Source of the DNA: Hydractinia symbiolongicarpus
Taxonomy: Eukaryota; Cnidaria; Hydrozoa; Anthoathecata; Hydractiniidae
Direction of reading: 5' to 3'
Assembly (NCBI RefSeq): GCF_029227915.1
Contig: NC_079882.1
Coordinates: 18,118,501 to 18,182,500 of the forward strand
Length of the DNA stretch: 64,000 nucleotides
The notes below the pieces were generated by a model that searched no databases, was not told where the DNA came from, and saw only the letters and a list, made by a program, of their open reading frames with translations. Both the position numbers and the translations under genes were made by a program. This document shows, in pieces, positions 57,278 to 64,000 of the stretch (position 1 is its first letter; the number at the start of each line of letters is the position of its first letter).

Positions 57278-57420
57278 CTATATAATAAATAAATAAATAT
57301 AATTTTAAGCTACATGTTATAACAAACACATTTTAAATGAATGGTTTGAATGCAGGTTTCTATTTAGCATTTAACAATTTGCAATTGGCCAACAAAAATG
57401 CTATCTTTATGTATCATTTT

Positions 57421-58305
57421 AAAGGAGAATTAACATCAAAATTATTATATTTATAAAAAAAATATTTGGAAAGTATTGTTGATGATAAGCTAACACTCAG
57501 CTTTGTTGCCTTATTTTTTTTTGTGTCTTTTCAAAACTGTGACGTCAGGTATTTTTCAGTATTTTTATGTGTTAACCTTATTATTTCTGGATGTTAGAGA
57601 TAGAAGCCATGCATGATAGGAATTAGTAATTAGGTACCAAATAGAGTGCCAGAAATGTGCTAATATCATCTCACTGAGTTTTATATTTGTCAAACACAAC
57701 TTTCACATAATAACTTATTAGAACTAGTCGTTAGCCTGTGGAAAATCCACGGGTTCGCTCGTCCTTTTTATACCGTATTGCGTGCTTCTCGCTATTGCGC
57801 AGCTAAGCTACCATTTTGCGTGACACACAGACAGACGTATATGGGCATTATAATATAGATAAGTAATCAGATTCTTTATTGTGTATAGCTTAAAACGATG
57901 ATCAAGAAAATGTATAGGATCATGTGCTTTGGACGAATGATTGAAGGGATATTGCCATTTAAATTTAAGTGGGCGGGTTGACTCAGTGAACAAAAACCGA
58001 CGTCACCACCCCGTTGCAAAGTTTTTTTTGTCTCAAAGTCATAAGCACAATGCAATCAATGCATCTTAACATAACGTCAAAAAATTAATAAGACTGCATT
58101 TTTGACTGTATCAAAGAAAAATGAACATAATAATACTTTAGGTTTTAGAGACAGATTAATATTAGAGATAGTATGTAGGTAACATTACAACTGCAATAAA
58201 GTTTGGTTATTAAAAGGCAATTTTAAAGAAAAAGATAGTTTTAAAAAATGTTAATAATACTTTTCCATTTTCAATCGTTTAAAACCAAATTCTCCTTTAA
58301 GTAAA
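57421..58305. mobile_element. possible MITE with AAAGGAGAAT termini containing repeat A
   Basis: TTTAAAGGAGAATTAAC at 57419-57435 is inverted as AAATTCTCCTTTAAG at about 58288-58302. Between them is repeat family A copy 3. Short termini and no clear target duplication keep confidence low. Confidence 0.4.
57725..58150 (+). repeat. dispersed intronic repeat family A, copy 3
   Basis: Begins AACTAGTCGTTAGCCTGTGG with a short hairpin (GTGGAAAATCCAC) and continues with GATGATCAAGAAAATGTATA and the GATCATGTGCTTTGGACGAA block found in copy 1. It ends less clearly than copies 1 and 2. Confidence 0.6.
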
Positions 58306-58823
58306 TCATTTTCGTTTGTGACATGAAAGTTCCTAGTTTAAAACCTATTATGTGAATTTTTGCATAATTTTTACATTTTGACAGTTCTCACAAGGGAGTT
58401 CAAATTGTTTAAACTTCACAGCGAAAATCAGAGAAAATTCATGCCACTTCATTGTGACTTGAATTTTCACAAAATGGACTAAGTTAATATAGCTCTTGTA
58501 TAAACTGACTTTGTGACGGCAAGAAAGTGAAAATCTAAGAATGCAGTTTTTTATGTAAAGGTCAATTAATTGAGTTGTTGTTATGTTCTAGTGTTTCTGG
58601 AATGCACAACACAAGAGCTTTAAAGACTGAAAAAAGTTGACTTTGCAGCAAGTTCACAATCCAACGTCATTAAAATTTTTTTCACTTGACAGCTCTGAAT
58701 TATGATAACTTTGAAGACTTATCTTATTAAAAAATTTATTTTCAGCTAGAAATTCTGACCTATCCCCATTCTACAATTTCTTTCTGTCTCAGAGTTCAGA
58801 ATATTCAGCTACCTTTACATATA

Positions 58824-59072
58824 ATGCAATCATTATTTTTAGGTCTAGCATTGGTGAAGAATTATGGAAAATCGGGTGCTAGACGAAAGAAAAGCTTCCA
58901 AGAAAACTATTTAAGGAGCTTTCTTATTTGCAACACTGTCTCCAATCTTGAACTAAGCAACACCATTTTTCTGACAGACAACCCAATATCTATTGACCTT
59001 ACTATAAATCATAGTGATAACTATGTATCTACACCATCACCAGCTAGTTCTGAGTTTAATGAGAGCTTTTGA
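58824..59072 (+). CDS. uncharacterised ORF, 82 aa
   Basis: Basic N-terminal half (VKNYGKSGARRKKSFQENYL) and an acidic Ser/Asn-rich tail ending SSEFNESF. It is weakly reminiscent of MADF/SANT regions in transposon accessory proteins. No neighbours support it. Confidence 0.25.
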   Translation: MQSLFLGLALVKNYGKSGARRKKSFQENYLRSFLICNTVSNLELSNTIFLTDNPISIDLTINHSDNYVSTPSPASSEFNESF

Positions 59073-59559
59073 AAACTAGTGACATTGATTATGTTTTAAT
59101 TAAATTTGAATATAAAACACCTTCTTGTTTTTTTTCTGTTTAACAATTATATATTCTTATTTTCAAATACTTTTTTGCCACCTGTAATTGACAAAAGGAA
59201 CATCTAGAGGGCATTTACGGTATCAACAAAATTTTGTTACGCATATTTTTTCAAAGTTTGTTTGCACTTTTAAAAGCTACCAACACAGTTTTCCTCCCAA
59301 TAGAAAAAATCTACTTGGTTAATGAGGCAAATGCTTGCAGGAACATGGAATCAATGATCTTTTGTCCAATGGTTAAAGGGATATATGGAAATTTGAGAGC
59401 ATTTACAGTATCTGTATAGTTTTGTTAGGGATATTTCTTTTCACCAAATAATCATATTGTGAAGTTCATGAAATTTATCATCCCCCATTGCCAAATGCAC
59501 AAATGCACTGGACTTAGGATCTCATGTTATTTGGTTAAATTCAAAATCTAAAGCAGTAC

Positions 59560-60077
59560 TAATTTGTGCTGACGTCAGCACGACCCAATAGTTCTAGGGC
59601 GAATTTTAACATTTTGTTTGAAGTTTGTGATAGTTAAATAAACGATATCTAACACATTTTCCAATTTTTACATAGTTTGCATGAAAAAATGCCAAAAGTT
59701 GCTTGAAAAACAGGTTTTTCCCCGATTTTTAAGTAAAATAAAAAAAAATGGAAAATCGAATTATTCATGTGTGTAAAATTTACGAAATGATTCCCTTAAA
59801 TGAAATAATGTTGTGAGTTTCAACTTACAAGAATAATCCTAACGAAGGATAGTTTCCTGATTATAAGGATTTCATAGAGATTTTAAGACTAGTTTTGAGT
59901 AATACCCATAATGGCTCTGAGAGGATTAAGACCTAAAAATTTGGCATGCAGGTGCCATATATCTAAATATTAAAAATCATGAAATATCATAACCCCATGC
60001 AGCAGGGCAAAAAAGAGTTATTACAAAAAACGGAAGAGGGAGGGGGCAGAATTCCCCACCTGGACGGAATAGAGTTA
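59560..60077. mobile_element. element with GC-palindrome ends, diverged inverted copy 2
   Basis: Reverse-oriented relative of 48546-49272: shared blocks include ATAAGGATTTCATAGAGATT and GACCTAAAAATTTGGCATGC, ending in GGGGGCAGAATTCCCC and GGACGGAATAGAGTTA. The left end is eroded. Confidence 0.65.
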
Positions 60078-60736
60078 TATCTCTGATGATACCTTGCAAC
60101 ATAAAATCTGTCTAAATAAAACAAAATAAAAATTTAATAGTTGCTGGAAATATTTGTGAAAGTATTTTTCAGCTGTTATTTTTTTAATGCTTGGGAATAT
60201 GAAAAAACCCACTGCATTTTTGGACTTGCGCAGTCAGCAGCAACAAACACAATTTAGTAATAAGATGTGTAGTTGCATTAAATAAATACTTTTAAACAGT
60301 CAATTGTGGAGTCGGGATCGATGTCTAGTGTAAATTCTAATTTTTTGTTAGGGACTGTCCGGTAAAAAAATAAGTTATATTATATTAACTATTATATACT
60401 TATTACTAAAGAATATCTGCATCTTTTAAAACATAATATATTAATACGCTTATGTAAGTTGTTTTCTTTTTTTCAATTCCCTCGTGAAGCATCACCTTTG
60501 GCTTGCCATTTTGTTTGAATAATTCAGCATGAATGAGAGGCTAAACACACATGTTTCCCCTGACGTAGCACAATGATGGGAAAATCAAAACAAAACGCGC
60601 TAGCCCGTTAGAGGATAGACCGAAAAAAAATCTTATTGACTTATCTTATTTTTGTTTATTATTTTTTAAGTCAGTTAATACCCCCGTGTAGCATATATTC
60701 GGAAATGTGTTATAAATAATTTATTAGATTTCACAG

Positions 60737-62494
60737 GTTCTGTTATTATTCGCTAAAGCTGATTAAGTATTGCATAAAGTGTGGTTCCATCATAGACAGT
60801 GAAAGCATCAGCGAAGTTAAGAATACTGGCAGTCAGCTAACGTACAAGATACAGTGTGTAAAAGGTTAAGTAAAACATTTATTGTTCGATTTTGAAAAAT
60901 AGCCCATAGCTCCCTGCTAGGTTCTAATTTAATTGTTGAATTTTAGTTTTTAACTACAACTGGTCTGGTCAACCGAAACTAAGTTGCACCGAAGGAGCTG
61001 GTAATTTACACTTAACCGCTGCTATTGAACTAGCTGGAATAGCATTTAACAAAATGTTAAAATTTGCAAGCATTTTGAACTTGCAATTCATTTCCAAAAC
61101 CATGTACTACGAGCATCGTGGCAACTTTGTTTACCCAGAGGTAGATCATGCTTGGCGAAAAGAAAAACAGATACTGTCACGTGAAATTACAAATGAAAAT
61201 CGGCAGCTAGAACTTGCTGTTCACGGTCAATGTGATACACCTGGTCACAACGCCACCTACAGTACCGTATCGGCGATGGACTGCCAGACAAACAAAACAT
61301 TAAATTTCAGCATAGTACACGTGAAGGTAAATTGGTTTATGTTTAAGTGTTCCTAAATATATACTTCTATCTCATAGGCTTCTTCTTACATTTAGGAGGT
61401 AACCAGCTAACAAGCAATGGAAAAAAGAAGGCTTTATCAGATGTATCCAAGAACTTCAAGAAGACATGGAACTTCCAATACGTGTGATTTCCACTGATAG
61501 GCATCCCTCCATAAAGAAGCTAATGAGGACCGACCCAAGATTTACAAAAATTATTCATCAGTTCGATCCTTGGCACATTGGGAAGGGACTCGTTAAAAAA
61601 GTTAATAAAGGCTTCAAAATAGAAAGGTATGTTACTTTTGTTGTAGAGTGATTAAGATCTCAATGTGTGGATTTTATTAAATCATTTCTTCATAGACTTA
61701 AACATACTTGCAAGCTGGGCACCTGCAGTGGTCAACCACCTGTACTGGTCAATCCATAATTGTAATGGTAATGGAAAAAAGTTAGTTGAAAGATTTACAT
61801 CGATAATTCGCTACTCTGTCAACATACATACATTTACCCACAAGAAGACATACAAAGCTTGCGACCATCCAAGATTAAATGAGGAAGAGACAGAAAGAAA
61901 AAAGTGGCTTGTGATGGGTTCTGAAGCTCACAACAAATTTGTTAAAATTGTGAAACAGCCTTGCCTTGTAAAAGATCTTGAAACACTTACAGAGCAAATC
62001 AACACTACCCTCTTAAAAGTTTTTCATTCACTGAAAATTAAGTACTTGCCAAAGTCAAACTTTTTTAAAATGGAAAAGATGCTCGTTGGTACCCAACTTG
62101 AGATTTTAGATCACAACCACAACATCAACAGAGAACAGGTATATAAAACATTGCAAATTTTATGTTTTGATATTAAATATTCAATATTTTGTATGTGCTC
62201 TGATGATCTTTAGAAACACTCAGTTAACGAAGAAGGAATTCGGAAACCACTTTCAAAGTCTTGTATTCCAAACCGAACAAAAGATTTGTATCCAAAATTG
62301 TGAAAGTTGATAAGGATTATGGCTACTTACACTATATCCTACAAAAAATAATGAAACGCGCCGAATGTAAAAAAAAAGTTTCAGAAAGAAATTGGATGAA
62401 ACGCCAACTATTGTTAAAGATTAGTCCCGATGACAGGCCACCTTGCGAAGAAATTATCGAAAAATCGACCAAATATAAACGTATAAAATTGTAA
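60737..62494 (+). pseudogene. Kolobok transposase, five exons, disrupted
   Basis: Exon-like blocks 60737-60864 (zinc-finger-like CIKCGSIIDS), 60947-61326 (ELAVHGQCDTPGHNATYSTV), 61397-61626 (VISTDRHPSIKKLM, IIHQFDPWHIGKGLVKK), 61696-62138 (VVNHLYWSIHNCNGNGKKLV) and 62214-62494. The DxxxD-type motifs fit the Kolobok DDE core. Introns between the first three blocks have matching phases. Exon 3 has a stop (TAA after EVTS) and then a one-base shift in an A run; the exon 3/4 phase disagrees, and exon 5 shifts near 62275. It is therefore probably inactive, although sequencing errors in A runs could mimic part of this. Confidence 0.72.
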
Positions 62495-62665
62495 ATATAA
62501 AATTTCTATTACATGTTTTTAATTCTTAAGCAATCCGATGAATACTTCTTCTAACGTTTCTTAAACTTGCACAAAAAAATCTATTACTACGTTTCTTAAA
62601 AAACAGATTCTTATACGAAAAAAGTGTGTATGACTTTTGTAAATATGTACAAGTAGTGTATATAA

Positions 62666-63433
62666 CTATTCGCCTTCTATCTCCGCTATCCAAGAAAAAT
62701 ATATTTCAACCAGTTCTCCCCCTTCTGCGTCACCCTTAAACCCAGTGTATCGTCCATCTACACTAGGATACTCCTTCCTGACCTTACAAACTGCACACAC
62801 TGGTATGACACGTCGTACACCTCGTCTAAGTTTGTTGTGGATAAACCAGCAAAACTGTCGATAAGCACTGTAACGTTACGTCCTAAAATTTTTAGCAAAA
62901 TAAGTTAAGTCAATCGTCAAATTTTTAGTATTGCGGGAGAGATTAAATAGATTACCTATTTGGTACATGGTCACACTCAGGTAAACCGCGTCTTTCCCGG
63001 TCATATAGCGTGACTAACGCTGTCCATAACACATCTTTCAACAACACGATATAGTTAAAATGTGGATGCTGTGTGATGCATTTCTGATCTTAAAATAATT
63101 ATCATGAAGTTAGAAAAAAGTCTGGAAATATAAACTCCCCTTATTATTTTTGGAAATATATAAAAATAAATCACTACCATTAAGATTGAAGTATTTTATG
63201 GCATCGATTTCAACACAGCAAACACACTCTTTCTCTGTCAGCATCCTTTCACATTTACCACAACGACACCAATCAGTAACAGGTTTACACAATCTAGGAT
63301 TTTGCTGAGGATCGAAGTCTGCCTGATCATCAAAAGCATCATTAAAAACCCGCCTAGGCTGTGAAGCTATTTCGGAATCTGATCTTTCTGGTTCATATCC
63401 TAATACCGTGAAATTTTTGTTCGACGAAGACAT
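62666..63433 (-). CDS. P2X7-like zinc-cluster protein, intact, 196 aa
   Basis: Three exons: 63433-63178, 63088-62956 and 62867-62666, with GT/AG borders and matching phases (1, then 2), giving 196 codons plus TAG. The N-terminal acidic linker carries VLGYEPERSDSEIASQPR. The zinc cluster reads WCRCGKCERM and ECVCCVEIDAIKYFN, followed by CITQHPHFNYIVLL, AYRQFCWFIHNKLRRGVRRV and the end GYTGF-type motif with a FSWIAEIEGE tail. This is the ballast-like domain otherwise known at the C-terminus of vertebrate P2X7 receptors; no channel part is present. The third exon's acceptor CGTTACAG skips an in-frame TAA. It lies inside the Kolobok element, so it is probably transposon-encoded; the role is unknown. 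Confidence 0.78.
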
Positions 63434-63800
63434 GTTAATAATAGTATTTCATAATTTGTAGAGAAGAGTTTAAAATTAAAAGTTTTGTTAAATAAGTTTC
63501 TAAACAGTTAACTTCTAAGGGGTTTCATATTTGGACTGGAAACGCTACACACTTTCGCTACATAGTCTGTTTTTCACCACTACGTCACATGCATAATTAC
63601 GCATACTAAATTTTTAACCCAGGCCGTTTTGCGTGCCTTTGGAGCAACAAGACGAAGCCATGCTTTAACAACATCTACGATAAAAAAGTTTTTTTATATG
63701 TGTGATTAAGTGAATAATATCAAAAAAGAAAGGTATTTTCTATGTCATAATTTTAAATTACAAATAATATTTTAAAATAATTTTTCACCGGACAGTCCCT

Positions 63801-64000
63801 TTAAATATGGAGATGTATTTTTGTTTTGTTTTGCTTGTTTTGAAATCCAGGGATCCCTAACAGATTCATTTTTATGTATTGCTTATTATTATATAGCATA
63901 CTTAAATACTTTGACTTGATACTTTAAGCATTTATTATTGTCAATTTCATCACTTCAAAGAGACTATTACTAAGTTGCTTATTTGTGATTTTATTATTGA
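63801..64000. other. flank of the Kolobok element, nothing recognised
   Basis: AT-rich sequence to the window end. ATM exons further upstream should lie beyond. Confidence 0.5.

Larger units (their letters stand above)
60350..63800. mobile_element. Kolobok-type DNA transposon with P2X7-like cargo gene
   Basis: The termini AGGGACTGTCCGGTAAAA (60350) and its inverted copy ending at 63800 bound 3.45 kb. TTAA follows the right end, the target site used by Kolobok, but the left flank reads TGTT, so one copy of the site is altered or the boundary is off. Inside are a multi-exon transposase (plus) and, converging on it, an intact P2X7-like gene (minus). Confidence 0.7.

Noticed and set aside
62666-63433. 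Host P2X purinergic receptor gene
   Set aside because: No channel transmembrane segments or ectodomain; only the ballast-like domain, and it lies within transposon termini.

Overview
This is AT-rich, intron-containing animal DNA, most likely cnidarian (perhaps hydrozoan). The mix of transposons (Helentron, ISL2EU, Polinton/Maverick, Kolobok, CR1-like LINE, CFDP2-type LINE) fits that, but the species call is an inference. There are no bacterial operons, rRNA genes or CRISPR arrays.

The host content is one gene read on the minus strand: the middle part of an ATM-like DNA-damage checkpoint kinase. I assembled 15 exons between 57277 and 4834, with canonical splice sites and matching codon phase at every junction except one. 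They run in the order expected for ATM, from the N-terminal helical solenoid into the start of the FAT domain. The 5' exons should lie beyond 64000 and the kinase-domain exons below 1. Almost everything else between the exons is intronic.

Layout: 1-771, LINE endonuclease (minus). 1040-4340, decayed Helentron (helitron domain, PIF1 helicase, endonuclease). 4834-21501, ATM exons with repeats, including a broken P2X7-like cassette (7171-8143), LINE 3' ends and a degenerate transposon (14355-17450). 21502-47050, one very large ATM intron. It holds an intact CR1-like LINE (26824-about 31262), an ISL2EU DNA transposon (about 31262-45250) split by an 11.2-kb Polinton (32268-43460), and a CFDP2-type LINE (45340-46880). 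47051-57277, more ATM exons, an inverted-repeat family with GC-rich palindromes, a gag fragment and a MITE. 60350-63800, a Kolobok-type element with a broken transposase and an intact P2X7-like zinc-cluster gene.

Inside the Polinton the gene order is still legible: small membrane peptide, SSB-like ORF, integrase, coiled-coil proteins, packaging ATPase, membrane protein and protein-primed DNA polymerase B. Most are frameshifted, and the polymerase has lost a large central block. A 1.16-kb stretch of this element is a mosaic copied from three other places within it, which I consider the most unusual structure in the window. No clearly new defence or metabolic system was found. The best leads are the P2X7-like cargo genes in two inverted-repeat elements and the Polinton mosaic.
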